DNA of 64,000 nt from Aquilutibacter rugosus (GCF_036541335.1 NZ_JAZHBO010000002.1:248001-312000); one strand, 5' to 3'; positions 26,364 to 34,409 are shown, counted from the first letter of the stretch. The notes: generated by a model from the sequence alone, not told the origin. Numbers and translations are program-made.

Positions 26364-29300
26364 GTGAATAGCCAGATCCAAGCCCCCGAGACCCAAGTCG
26401 AATCCACGCCGCTGCGCTTTGTGACAGCCGCCAGCCTATTCGACGGGCACGATGCAGCGATCAACATCATGCGCCGTCTGATCCAGGCTCAAGGCGCGGA
26501 AGTCATTCACCTCGGTCACAACCGGAGCGTCGAGGACGTGGTCCGTGCAGCTCTGCAGGAGGACGCCGACGGTATTGCGCTGAGCAGCTATCAGGGCGGT
26601 CACGTCGAGTACTTCAAGTACATGGTCGACATGCTGCGCGAAAACGGTGCAGGTCACATCAAGATCTTCGGCGGCGGTGGCGGCACCATCACGCCCGAGG
26701 AAATCCGCGAACTGCAGGACTACGGCGTCGAGCGTATCTATCACCCGAACGATGGCATGCACATGGGTCTGGTGCAGATGATCGAGGACGTGGTCGAGCG
26801 CGCAGCCGATGGTCGTGTCGGTACGGATGCAACAGCACGTGCCAGCATTGATGATGAACTCAGCATCGGCAAACTGCTGTCTACCATCGAGGAAGGCACT
26901 CTTGACGATGCCACGCTGAGCAAGTTGCGTAAAGAATGGTCGCTGGCCGGTGGCAAGACGCCGGTGATCGGGATTACCGGTACCGGTGGTGCAGGTAAGT
27001 CCAGCGTCACCGACGAACTGTTAAACCGCTTCCTGGCGGCATTCCCGGAAATGCGCATTGCCGTAATCTCCGTGGACCCGACGCGTCGTCGCACCGGTGG
27101 TGCATTGCTCGGCGACCGCATCCGCATGAACTCTCTGCGCTCCAAGCGCGTCTTTATGCGTTCGATGGCAACCCGTCGTCAACATTCGGCAACCAACACA
27201 GTGCTGGTCGACTGCATCGGCGCCCTCAAGGGGCTGGGCTTTGATCTGGTGATCGTCGAGACGGCCGGTATCGGTCAGAGCGACAGCGAGATCGTCGATC
27301 TGGTCGATTTCCCCATGTATGTCATGACCAGTGATTTCGGCGCGCCGAGTCAGCTGGAAAAAATCGACATGCTCGATTTTGCCGAGCTGGTCGTACTCAA
27401 CAAGTTCGACAAGCGCGGCGCCGAGGATGCCTTGCGCGATATTCGCAAGCAGTGGAAACGCAACCGTGTCGCCTTCAACATCAAAGACGAAGACGTTCCG
27501 GTCTATCCGAGCATCGCTTCGCAGTTCAACGATCCCGGCCTGAGCTGGATGTTCGCTAATCTGTGCCGCCTGCTGCAGGACAAGTTGACCGCCGACGGCG
27601 CACCGCCGTTCACCACTGCACATTGTGATTTCAAACCGGCAATCAACACCGAGCTCAAGGAACCCAAGGCCACCGTACTGATTCCGGGCAGCCGCGTGCG
27701 TTATCTGGCAGAGATTGCCGAGCAGGGCCGCGGCATCAACCGTCGCATTGAATCGCAGCGCGATGTTGCCAGCCGTGCGCAGTCGTATCACGAATCCCTA
27801 CAACATCTCGATGATCCGCAGCTGCCGCGTGCGCTCGATCTGTATCCGGCCGATCAGCTGCATGCGGGTGGCGATGTCGATCGCACGATGGCCCTGTTGC
27901 GCCAACGCTATAACGATGCAGTGACCTCACTCGACAAGGAAGCCTGGCAGCTGCTGCGCGAGTGGCCGGGCCGTGTCGAATCGGTGACCTCCGAGTACAA
28001 CGAATACAAGGTCCGCGACAAGCTCATCCGCGTGGACAACTATCGCGAGTCGCTGTCGCATAGCAAGATTCCTAAGATCGCGGTGCCGCATTTCAAGGAC
28101 TGGGGCGAGCTGCTGTATTTCCTGCAAAAGGAAAATCTGCCGGGCGCGTACCCGTACACCGGTGGTGTGTACCCGTACCGTCGCACCGGTGAGGATCCCA
28201 TCCGCATGTTTGCGGGTGAGGGCACCCCCGAGCGCACCAACCGCCGCTTCCACTATCTGAGTGCAGGGTTGCCGGCTGCGCGTCTGTCGACCGCGTTCGA
28301 TAGCGTGACTCTGTATGGCGAAGACCCGGCCATCCGTCCCGACATTTTCGGCAAGATCGGCAACAGCGGTGTCAACATCGCCTCGCTCGATGACATGAAA
28401 AAGCTCTACAGCGGCTTTGATCTATGCCAGCCGACGACGTCGGTGTCGATGACGATCAACGGTCCGGCGCCGATCATCCTGGCGATGTTCATGAACACGG
28501 CCGTGGATCAGCAAGTCGAACTCTATCTGCGCGAAGACGAGCAACGTTGGGCCGATGCGCAACGCAAGATCGATATATGGTTCGAAGGCCGTGAACGTCC
28601 GAGTTACTCCGGGGAGCTGCCGGCCGGTAACAACGGTTTGGGCTTGGGCTTGCTGGGCATCAGCGGTGATCAGCTGGTCGATGCCGAAACCTATGCAGCA
28701 ATCAAGGCACGCACGCTCAAGACCGTGCGCGGCACGGTGCAGGCCGACATCCTCAAGGAAGATCAGGCGCAAAACACCTGTATTTTCAGCACGGAATTCG
28801 CGCTACGCATGATGGGCGATATCCAGCAGTTCTTTGTGGACAAGGGCGTCCGCAATTTCTACTCGGTGTCCATTAGCGGCTATCACATTGCCGAAGCCGG
28901 CGCGAACCCGATTTCGCAATTGGCCTTTACGTTGTCGAACGGTTTCACGATCGTCGAGTACTACCTGGCTCGCGGCATGAAGATTGATGACTTTGCGCCG
29001 AACCTGTCGTTCTTCTTCAGTAACGGTATGGATCCGGAGTACACGGTGATCGGCCGCGTCGCGCGCCGAATCTGGGCGCGTGCCATGCGCGAGCGTTACG
29101 GCGCCGATGCACGTTCGCAGATGATGAAGTACCACATCCAAACATCCGGCCGTTCGTTGCACGCGCAGGAGATCCAGTTCAACGACATTCGCACGACGTT
29201 GCAGGCGCTGTACGCACTGTTCGACAACTGCAATTCGCTGCACACCAACGCCTACGATGAGGCGATCACCACGCCGACCGAGGAATCGGTCCGTCGCGCA

Positions 29301-29831
29301 GTGGCCATCCAGATGATCATCAACAAGGAGTTGGGTCTGAACTTTAACGAGAACCCCTGGCAGGGCTCGTTCATCGTCGACCAGCTCACCGATCTGGTCG
29401 AGGAGGCCGTCTACAAAGAGTTCGATGCGATCTCCGAGCGTGGTGGCGTTCTGGGTGCAATGGATACTATGTATCAGCGCGGCAAGATTCAGGAAGAATC
29501 GCTGTACTACGAGCACAAAAAGCATGACGGTTCGTTGCCGCTAGTCGGCGTCAACACCTTCCTGCCCAAGGAGCACGGTGGCGACATCGTCACCGAGATC
29601 GAACTGATCCGTTCCACCGACTCAGAGAAGCAGCAGCAAATCGCACACGTCGCCGGCTTCCAGTCCAACCGCAACGGCCTGGCCGATGGCGGTCTGCGCT
29701 TCCTGCAAATTACTGCGCTGGAACGCCGCAATCTGTTCGAGCAGCTGATGGAAGCCGTCAAGACCCACTCGCTGGGTCAGATCTCGCATGCGCTCTACGA
29801 GGTTGGCGGCGAATACCGCCGGAATATGTAA
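26364..29831 (+). CDS. icmF: Fused isobutyryl-CoA mutase (IcmF)
   Basis: IcmF interconverts isobutyryl-CoA and n-butyryl-CoA with adenosylcobalamin. The 1155 residues show the fused order: B12-binding domain (about 17-150, with DGHDAA and the GGGG loop), a MeaB-like GTPase chaperone (P-loop GTGGAGKSS near 205, ETAGIGQSD, NKFDKRG), a linker and the TIM-barrel mutase domain (about 560 to the end, with GEDPIRMFAGEG and SVSMTINGPAP). At the site corresponding to the substrate Arg of methylmalonyl-CoA mutase I read Gln803 (QAQNTCIF), which argues against methylmalonyl-CoA. The start is GTG with a weak ribosome-binding site. The divergent neighbours degrade branched-chain amino acids. Confidence 0.95.
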   Translation: MNSQIQAPETQVESTPLRFVTAASLFDGHDAAINIMRRLIQAQGAEVIHLGHNRSVEDVVRAALQEDADGIALSSYQGGHVEYFKYMVDMLRENGAGHIKIFGGGGGTITPEEIRELQDYGVERIYHPNDGMHMGLVQMIEDVVERAADGRVGTDATARASIDDELSIGKLLSTIEEGTLDDATLSKLRKEWSLAGGKTPVIGITGTGGAGKSSVTDELLNRFLAAFPEMRIAVISVDPTRRRTGGALLGDRIRMNSLRSKRVFMRSMATRRQHSATNTVLVDCIGALKGLGFDLVIVETAGIGQSDSEIVDLVDFPMYVMTSDFGAPSQLEKIDMLDFAELVVLNKFDKRGAEDALRDIRKQWKRNRVAFNIKDEDVPVYPSIASQFNDPGLSWMFANLCRLLQDKLTADGAPPFTTAHCDFKPAINTELKEPKATVLIPGSRVRYLAEIAEQGRGINRRIESQRDVASRAQSYHESLQHLDDPQLPRALDLYPADQLHAGGDVDRTMALLRQRYNDAVTSLDKEAWQLLREWPGRVESVTSEYNEYKVRDKLIRVDNYRESLSHSKIPKIAVPHFKDWGELLYFLQKENLPGAYPYTGGVYPYRRTGEDPIRMFAGEGTPERTNRRFHYLSAGLPAARLSTAFDSVTLYGEDPAIRPDIFGKIGNSGVNIASLDDMKKLYSGFDLCQPTTSVSMTINGPAPIILAMFMNTAVDQQVELYLREDEQRWADAQRKIDIWFEGRERPSYSGELPAGNNGLGLGLLGISGDQLVDAETYAAIKARTLKTVRGTVQADILKEDQAQNTCIFSTEFALRMMGDIQQFFVDKGVRNFYSVSISGYHIAEAGANPISQLAFTLSNGFTIVEYYLARGMKIDDFAPNLSFFFSNGMDPEYTVIGRVARRIWARAMRERYGADARSQMMKYHIQTSGRSLHAQEIQFNDIRTTLQALYALFDNCNSLHTNAYDEAITTPTEESVRRAVAIQMIINKELGLNFNENPWQGSFIVDQLTDLVEEAVYKEFDAISERGGVLGAMDTMYQRGKIQEESLYYEHKKHDGSLPLVGVNTFLPKEHGGDIVTEIELIRSTDSEKQQQIAHVAGFQSNRNGLADGGLRFLQITALERRNLFEQLMEAVKTHSLGQISHALYEVGGEYRRNM

Positions 29832-29907
29832 TTCATTGATGGGAGTGGGCTGTTTAACCTCAGCCCATTATGGGTTTAGTCCAGTCCGGTCGAAGAGGTA
29901 ATTCGCC

Positions 29908-30063
29908 ATGCAATACACCATAGAAGTCGAAATGGAAGAAGATGGCCGCTGGATGGCGGAAGTCGTCGAGATCCCCGGCGTCATGGCGTATGGCGCCACA
30001 CAGGACGAGGCTGTCAAGAAGACAGAGTCGCTAGCGCTTCGAGTCATTGCTGAGCGCATTTAG
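29908..30063 (+). CDS. HicB-like small protein (UPF0150 fold), orphan
   Basis: A 51-codon gene starts at ATG 29908 after GAGGTAATTC. The product (MQYTIEVEMEEDGRWMAEVV, then EIPGVMAYGATQDEAVKK) is the typical partial RNase H-like HicB fold, which in HicAB modules neutralises the HicA RNase toxin. No hicA gene is adjacent and there is no C-terminal DNA-binding domain, so it is an orphan or antitoxin-like remnant. Most of the gene and about 50 bp downstream recur at 31218-31414 as a direct repeat. It follows icmF by 76 bp on the same strand. Confidence 0.8.
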   Translation: MQYTIEVEMEEDGRWMAEVVEIPGVMAYGATQDEAVKKTESLALRVIAERI

Positions 30064-30116
30064 AATTTCTAGACATACCGGTCATTCGTCGAGTGATCTC
30101 TAACTGGCATTGATCC
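29920..30116 (+). repeat. Direct repeat A (HicB-like gene plus downstream DNA)
   Basis: This 197-bp segment matches 31218-31414 without any gap. I count roughly 27 mismatches (about 86% identity), fewer in the coding part. It starts at the fifth codon of the HicB-like gene and ends in non-coding DNA. The two copies are 1298 bp apart and enclose an Abi remnant, a structured inverted repeat and an intact DNA-repair gene. Confidence 0.9.
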
Positions 30117-30144
30117 GCCGACAAAATCAGACTGTCGATAGGTT

Positions 30145-30333
30145 TCACTCACGCACACAAATGTGATACTGAAACAGTATTTTGGGGTGGGCAATCGTCA
30201 GGATTCGTATGCGATAGTAGTTGATGTGGCTGAGATAATGAATCGATAATTCGCGATCACGAACGACCAGTCCCCGCGATACAAGGCGATCAAGCCGGTC
30301 CTCAAAGGACAGCGCTGGTTTTGTGAATCTCAT
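30145..30333 (-). pseudogene. Abi-family (AbiF/AbiD-like) remnant
   Basis: A 62-codon minus-strand frame begins MRFTKPALSFEDRLDRLVSR and continues with IHYLSHINYYR. This resembles the N terminus of Abi_2-family abortive-infection proteins, which normally run to about 300 residues. Homology-like sequence ends after INYYR and the frame stops 21 codons later, so only the first 40 or so residues survive. The remainder of the gene is not found nearby. It is interpreted as a decayed phage-defence gene. Confidence 0.55.
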
Positions 30334-30356
30334 TCGTAAACCCAGAGTACGAAAAA

Positions 30357-30405
30357 GCCCGCCAATTTGAGGATATCGATCGGGATCGACATAGCCTTGG
30401 CGGGC
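30357..30405 (-). other. Structured inverted repeat with terminator-like end
   Basis: GCCCGCCAA (30357-30365) pairs perfectly with TTGGCGGGC (30397-30405), and the loop contains a second hairpin TCGATC/GATCGA. On the minus strand the outer stem is followed by five T residues (30356-30352), and a TAAAAT box (30423-30418) lies just before it, so a small RNA of about 60 nt is conceivable. The same strand also reads a 25-codon ORF from ATG 30407 (MPAKAMSIPIDILKLAG...) whose stop overlaps the Abi-remnant start. Its function is unknown. Confidence 0.45.
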
Positions 30406-30407
30406 AT

Positions 30408-30776
30408 TGTTAATTCTATTTTATCGCAAATGATTGGGGAAAATAGTAAGGGGATACTGAATGTTCAGTAGGAAACTTTTGAAAATGTCTCACATGGTGT
30501 GGCGTACGGCGGACAGCGTAATATAAATATCGTTGCGTTTGCAGTGAGTCGGGCGTGGGAATGGGAGAATGGGATGCCTTCGACGTATTTGATAGTTTGC
30601 TTGGACATGACGGTCAGCGAGCCGGCGCACGTCCGAGATCGATGGCCTTCTCAGTTGCACGGTTATAATGGTCGAATGTATTCTTTGATTATTTTCGCAT
30701 TGGCGCTGCCGTTGGCGTGCGAGTGTCGCACATGAATTTCCGGTGCCACGCGGGCGGATCTGGAGGCTGAGTCACC
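30408..30776. other. AT-richer intergenic stretch with one promoter candidate
   Basis: These 369 bp contain no gene I can support. They are less GC-rich than the surroundings. An extended -10-like GGTTATAATGG (TATAAT at 30664-30669) lies about 108 bp upstream of the glycosylase gene and is the best promoter candidate for it. Short reading frames here (for example the GTG frame at 30499) show no domain or coding character. Confidence 0.5.
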
Positions 30777-31205
30777 ATGCGGCTGTGGAGCCTTCATCCC
30801 CGCTATCTTGACCGCCAGGGCCTGACAGCGCTGTGGCGCGAGGCGCTGCTGGCGAGACACGTGCTGCGCGGTCTGACACGCGGCTATAGGCATCATCCGC
30901 AGTTGCAGCGGTTTCAGTCCCATGCGCAGCCCCGCAGGGCCATCAGTTTTTACCTCTCGGAGATCCACGCCGAGGCGCTGTTGCGCGGTTACCGGTTCGA
31001 CCGATCCAAGATTGGCCCCGTTACCGCGGTTGAAGCGATCCCAGTCACGGACGGCCAAATGGCATATGAGTGGGAGCATCTAACCCGCAAATTGGCCGGC
31101 CGTTCGCCGGCAGTCCACGAACAGTGGCTCGGCGAGGACATTCCGTCGCCGCACCCGTTGTTCTATGTCGTGCCAGGGTCGGTCGAGCCATGGGAGCGGC
31201 TGTAG
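30777..31205 (+). CDS. Pyrimidine dimer DNA glycosylase/endonuclease V family protein
   Basis: The 142-residue product (MRLWSLHPRYLD, then GLTALWREALLARHVL and GYRHHPQLQRF) matches the Pyr_excise family (PF03013), whose phage T4 member excises UV-induced pyrimidine dimers. Glu22 in WREALL aligns with the T4 catalytic Glu23, while the T4 N-terminal Thr nucleophile is replaced by Arg2, so glycosylase activity is not certain. The gene lies between two 197-bp direct repeats. Its TAG stop is immediately followed, in the same frame, by the degenerate HicB copy, which suggests the repeat was joined at this point. Confidence 0.85.
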   Translation: MRLWSLHPRYLDRQGLTALWREALLARHVLRGLTRGYRHHPQLQRFQSHAQPRRAISFYLSEIHAEALLRGYRFDRSKIGPVTAVEAIPVTDGQMAYEWEHLTRKLAGRSPAVHEQWLGEDIPSPHPLFYVVPGSVEPWERL

Positions 31206-31214
31206 TGTGCGCGC

Positions 31215-31361
31215 AAGATAGAAGTCGAGTTGGAAGAGGATGGCCGCCGGATTGCGGAAGTCGTTCAGATCCCCGGCGTCATGGCGTATGGCGCGACCCA
31301 GGACGAAGCTGTCAAGAAGACAGAGTCGCTAGCGCTTCGAGTTATTGCTGAGCGAATTTAG
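31215..31361 (+). pseudogene. Degenerate second HicB-like copy lacking its start
   Basis: Codons from 31215 to TAG 31359-31361 read KIEVELEEDGRRIAEVVQIP and continue in frame to the same end as the gene at 29908. The ATG, ribosome-binding site and first four codons are replaced by unrelated sequence directly after the stop of the glycosylase gene. No in-frame ATG precedes the middle of the fold. It is therefore a 5'-truncated copy, although its reading frame has stayed open. Confidence 0.8.
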
Positions 31362-31414
31362 AATTTCCAAACATACTGGGCTCACGCCAAGTGATCTCTG
31401 ACTGTCACTAATCC
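31218..31414 (+). repeat. Direct repeat B
   Basis: This is the partner of 29920-30116, gap-free over 197 bp with a constant offset of 1298. Similarity ends at ATCC (31411-31414). The 156 bp that follow up to the GumN-like gene hold no recognisable feature. Confidence 0.9.
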
Positions 31415-31570
31415 CTTGCTCCAGTAACATCGGTGTATCTGAAGGTCTGCCGGGAATACTGCCGGGATAGGCAACATAGGGGGCGGTACCAAGTCGCCTG
31501 AAACGTCGGCACCGGAACTTTTTCGCAAGCTGTCGCGTCTACTGATGAACAGTCACAAAAGGATGGATCA

Positions 31571-32635
31571 ATGGTGAGATGGACCGGGGTAGTACTGGTG
31601 GGCTCGGCCCTGTGGTGGGGCGGCGTGGCGCTGGGGCAGGAGCGGGCGGCCGGGCATGGCTTCGTCACGGGCGTGAGCGCGGATTCCGCTCCGCAGGGCG
31701 CGGACGTGCTGGAGAACATCGTGAAGTTGGGCACGGTGACTGTGCAGGGCAGACAACCGGGACCGCGATTGTGGCGGGTGACCAAAGGCGATCACACGTT
31801 ATGGGTGCTGGCCACGTTGAGTCCGTTGCCCAATGGCCTCGAATGGGACTCCACGGCGGTAGTCGAGCGGGTCAAGGCCTCGCAGGCGGTGTTGTGGTTG
31901 CCTTCGTTCTCCATGGGGGTTGATGCCGGGTTTATCAGCAAGGTCTACCTGGGCTACAAGTTCCTGCAGGTCACAAAGAACCCCGATGGCAAAACTCTGA
32001 AGGAGGTCCTGCCGGCGGCCACCTATGCGCGCTGGGCCGCAGTGAAACCGCAATTGCTCGGACGCAACAGCGGGAGAGAACGTTTCCGGCCGATCGTGGC
32101 GGCGGAGGGGCTGTACGGCGCGGCGTTGAAAAAGCTCGGCCTGAGTGAATCCAAAAACGTGCTCGACACGGTACGGGCGACGGCAAAGGAAAACAAGATA
32201 CCGCTGGTGGTGCCGGAGTTGAGCGTCAAGGCCAAGGAGCCTAAAAAACTGCTGGCCTTGGCCAGCCGGATCACCCTCAACGGCGAGATCGAATGTTTAA
32301 ATGCGACACTGGATACGCTGCAGAACGATCTGCCCGTGATTCGCTCCAATGCATTGGCGTGGGCGCAGGGCAATGTCGGCGGAATCCATGTCGAGCGGCT
32401 GCGGCATCGCAATCAGGTTTGTCAGGATGTGTTTTTTGGCTCGGAGCTCATGCGGGCGGTTGGCGTGTCCGATGTTGAGTCGCAAGTGCGGACGATCTGG
32501 TTGAATAAGGCGACTGAAGCACTCGCCGAAAACCGCACCACGTTTGCGGTGCTGCCGTTTTCCAATATCAGCGGCCCGCGCAGTTACTTAAAGGCGCTGG
32601 AGAACAGCGGATACACGGTAATCGCACCGCAGTAA
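31571..32635 (+). CDS. TraB/GumN family protein, exported
   Basis: This 354-residue protein starts at ATG 31571 with an uncleaved or Sec-type signal (MVRWTGVVLVGSALWWGGVALG). The segment PRLWRVTKGDHTLWVLATLSPLP is the conserved start of the TraB/PrgY/GumN family (PF01963), which also includes Tiki-like metalloproteases. In that family a GxxH motif is expected after this strand; here the sequence reads GDHTLWVLATLS without the usual HxGT-type histidine, so metal-dependent activity is doubtful. A long helical middle and a C-terminal FAVLPFSNISG segment follow. It lies in the accessory stretch with no operon partner. Confidence 0.75.
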   Translation: MVRWTGVVLVGSALWWGGVALGQERAAGHGFVTGVSADSAPQGADVLENIVKLGTVTVQGRQPGPRLWRVTKGDHTLWVLATLSPLPNGLEWDSTAVVERVKASQAVLWLPSFSMGVDAGFISKVYLGYKFLQVTKNPDGKTLKEVLPAATYARWAAVKPQLLGRNSGRERFRPIVAAEGLYGAALKKLGLSESKNVLDTVRATAKENKIPLVVPELSVKAKEPKKLLALASRITLNGEIECLNATLDTLQNDLPVIRSNALAWAQGNVGGIHVERLRHRNQVCQDVFFGSELMRAVGVSDVESQVRTIWLNKATEALAENRTTFAVLPFSNISGPRSYLKALENSGYTVIAPQ

Positions 32636-32781
32636 GCCCGTGAGTCCTGCATCATAGTCAAATGGCGACAAGCAAGCAGCAGCAACGCGCCGGGTAGCGG
32701 TGGCGCTCCCAATGGGGCTTCTTTTCACTGACGCCGGATTGATGGTATAGCAGGTGTTATAACGCTTTCCGGATGCCCGGC

Positions 32782-33003
32782 ATGAAACTCAAAATCACCA
32801 CCGTCGGCAATTCGTCGGGGCTGATTCTGCCTAAAGACGTCCTGTCACGGCTACGTCTGCAAAAAGGCGACTAGGTCCATCTTCTCGAAACGCCCGATGG
32901 CTTTCGCATTACTACTTACGATCCCGAGTTCGCCGCCAAGATGGATGTGGTCGAGGATGTCATGCGCCGTCGGCGCAATCTGCTGCACGAGTTGGCCAAG
33001 TAA
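32782..33003 (+). pseudogene. MazE/AbrB-type antitoxin gene with in-frame amber codon
   Basis: Reading from ATG 32782 gives MKLKITTVGNSSGLILPKDV, then LSRLRLQKGD, TAG (32872-32874), then VHLLETPDGFRITTYDPEFA and on to TAA at 33001. The whole is 73 codons of a SpoVT/AbrB swapped-hairpin antitoxin, interrupted only at codon 31 where the family usually has Glu (GAG to TAG needs one change). The frame is otherwise intact, so the change is recent, read through, or a sequence error. An internal ATG (32941) could still give a 20-residue C-terminal peptide. The toxin gene follows after 12 bp. Confidence 0.85.
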
Positions 33004-33015
33004 GTAGAAACAGCC

Positions 33016-33441
33016 ATGATGATCCGGATCGATCTGCAGCTGATCCTGGCTATTCTTGATCGTCAGCTCTCAGAACATGGTGGTGGCGCGGGTATTCGCG
33101 ACGCCGGGCTTCTGGAATCGGCGCTGGAGCTCCCAATCCATCTGGCATCTTTGGGTGATCCGCCCCCGGATCTCGCGCAATCGGCCGCGAGTCTGATTTT
33201 TGGGCTGTCACGAAACCATCCGTTTATTGACGGTAATAAACGCACCTCCGCAGTGGCCGTTGAAGTGTTCATCGTCCTCAACGGTGGACAGTTGCGAGCT
33301 GAAGACGCTGAGTTGTACGCCATCTTTGTCGCACTTGCCGCCGGCGATCTGGATGAGAATGGGCTGGCAGAGTGGCTGCGTTCCCGCATCAGTCTGGCTA
33401 GCGGTGTTCGCGTCCAGGAGGCTGTGGTGGAGTGCGGCTAA
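33016..33441 (+). CDS. doc: Death-on-curing (Doc) family toxin
   Basis: This is a 141-residue Fic-fold protein. The signature HPFIDGNKRT (residues 68-77) matches the Doc/Fic active-site motif, with His68 as catalytic base and the Asn-Lys-Arg phosphate-binding residues. P1 Doc phosphorylates elongation factor Tu and stops translation. The N-terminal segment LSEHGGGAGIRDAGLLESAL is typical of chromosomal Doc homologues. The coding sequence looks complete, although the partner antitoxin gene just upstream has a stop at codon 31. Either ATG 33016 or 33019 could start it. Confidence 0.88.
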   Translation: MMIRIDLQLILAILDRQLSEHGGGAGIRDAGLLESALELPIHLASLGDPPPDLAQSAASLIFGLSRNHPFIDGNKRTSAVAVEVFIVLNGGQLRAEDAELYAIFVALAAGDLDENGLAEWLRSRISLASGVRVQEAVVECG

Positions 33442-33457
33442 CTGCAAGGTGCAGGCG

Positions 33458-33463
33458 TAGAAT
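33458..33463 (+). promoter_or_regulatory. Putative -10 box of the M14 peptidase gene
   Basis: TAGAAT lies seven bases upstream of ATG 33471, a spacing compatible with a leaderless or near-leaderless transcript. AGGGGG lies between and could alternatively serve as a ribosome-binding site for transcripts arriving from the toxin gene. Confidence 0.35.
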
Positions 33464-33470
33464 AGGGGGC

Positions 33471-34388
33471 ATGGAACGCTTTTACCCGATTGGCACGCCG
33501 GGCGTGCCCTGGACCGACGCCGAGAAACAGCAATGGCGCGCGGCGCAAATCCGTCATCGCAGCTACGGTGACGAGGTGGTCTCGCAGATCGAGGAGCTCA
33601 AGAATGAGTTTGATGTCTCCACGTACGGCGAACTCGATTACGGCCCGGATCAGCGATATCAGCTGTTTGCCATTCGCAGCCGCCATTGGGACGACAGCCT
33701 GCCTGTCATGCTAGTGACCGGTGGTGTGCACGGCTACGAAACTAGTGGCGTGCAGGGCGCACTTCAGTTTGTGCGGGAGCACGGTCCTGCCTATCATGGC
33801 CACGCCAATCTGCTGGTGGCACCTTGCGTGAGCCCCTGGGGCTATGAGCGCATCCTGCGCTGGAATGCGCTGGCGTTGGATCCCAATCGCAACTTTGTGC
33901 CAAACAGTCCGGCCCCTGAGTCGGCAGCCTTGCTGAAACTGGTGAAGCCATACAAGGGCCGCATCGTCATGCATATCGACTTGCACGAGACCACCGACTC
34001 CGATGAGAGCGAGTTTCGTCCGGCGTTGGCCGCACGCGACGGCAAACCCTTCGAACCGGGGGAGATTCCTGACGGTTTCTACCTGGTCGACGATACTGCC
34101 AATCCGCAGCCGGCTTTCCAGCAGGCAATTATTGAGTCGGTCGCCAAGGTCACGCACATCGCGCCGGCCGATGCGAACAATGAAATCATCGGCTCGCCGG
34201 TTATTGCGCCGGGTGTGATCGAGTACGCACTCAAGGAACTTGGCCTGTGTGCCGGTATCAGCGATGCACGCTACACCACCACGACGGAGGTCTATCCCGA
34301 TTCGCCGCGCGCTACGCCGGAGCAGTGCAATGCCGCGCAGGTAGCCGCCGTGACTGCAGCGATTGAGTTTGCGCTGGCCAATCCGTAA
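33471..34388 (+). CDS. M14 family zinc carboxypeptidase-like protein
   Basis: I start at ATG 33471 (305 residues). The zinc ligands are visible as HGYE in GGVHGYETSG and His in VMHIDLHETTD; the latter also has the acidic environment usual in M14. No signal peptide is present, so it acts in the cytoplasm. The catalytic Glu of M14 enzymes probably lies near the end (TTTTEVYPDS). The sequence resembles DUF2817/succinylglutamate desuccinylase-like M14 members, so peptide or amide substrates are both possible. It is followed by a strong terminator. Confidence 0.8.
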   Translation: MERFYPIGTPGVPWTDAEKQQWRAAQIRHRSYGDEVVSQIEELKNEFDVSTYGELDYGPDQRYQLFAIRSRHWDDSLPVMLVTGGVHGYETSGVQGALQFVREHGPAYHGHANLLVAPCVSPWGYERILRWNALALDPNRNFVPNSPAPESAALLKLVKPYKGRIVMHIDLHETTDSDESEFRPALAARDGKPFEPGEIPDGFYLVDDTANPQPAFQQAIIESVAKVTHIAPADANNEIIGSPVIAPGVIEYALKELGLCAGISDARYTTTTEVYPDSPRATPEQCNAAQVAAVTAAIEFALANP

Positions 34389-34409
34389 TTAAGCCACCAA
34401 ATCTGCAAT

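Noticed and set aside
30499..30735. 78-codon GTG-started ORF upstream of the glycosylase gene
   Set aside because: No ribosome-binding site, no recognisable domain, and it spans the likely TATAAT promoter of the next gene.
32709..32733. Possible weak terminator after the GumN-like gene (GCTCCC/GGGGC followed by TTCTTTT)
   Set aside because: The stem is short and imperfect; not strong enough to list as a feature.
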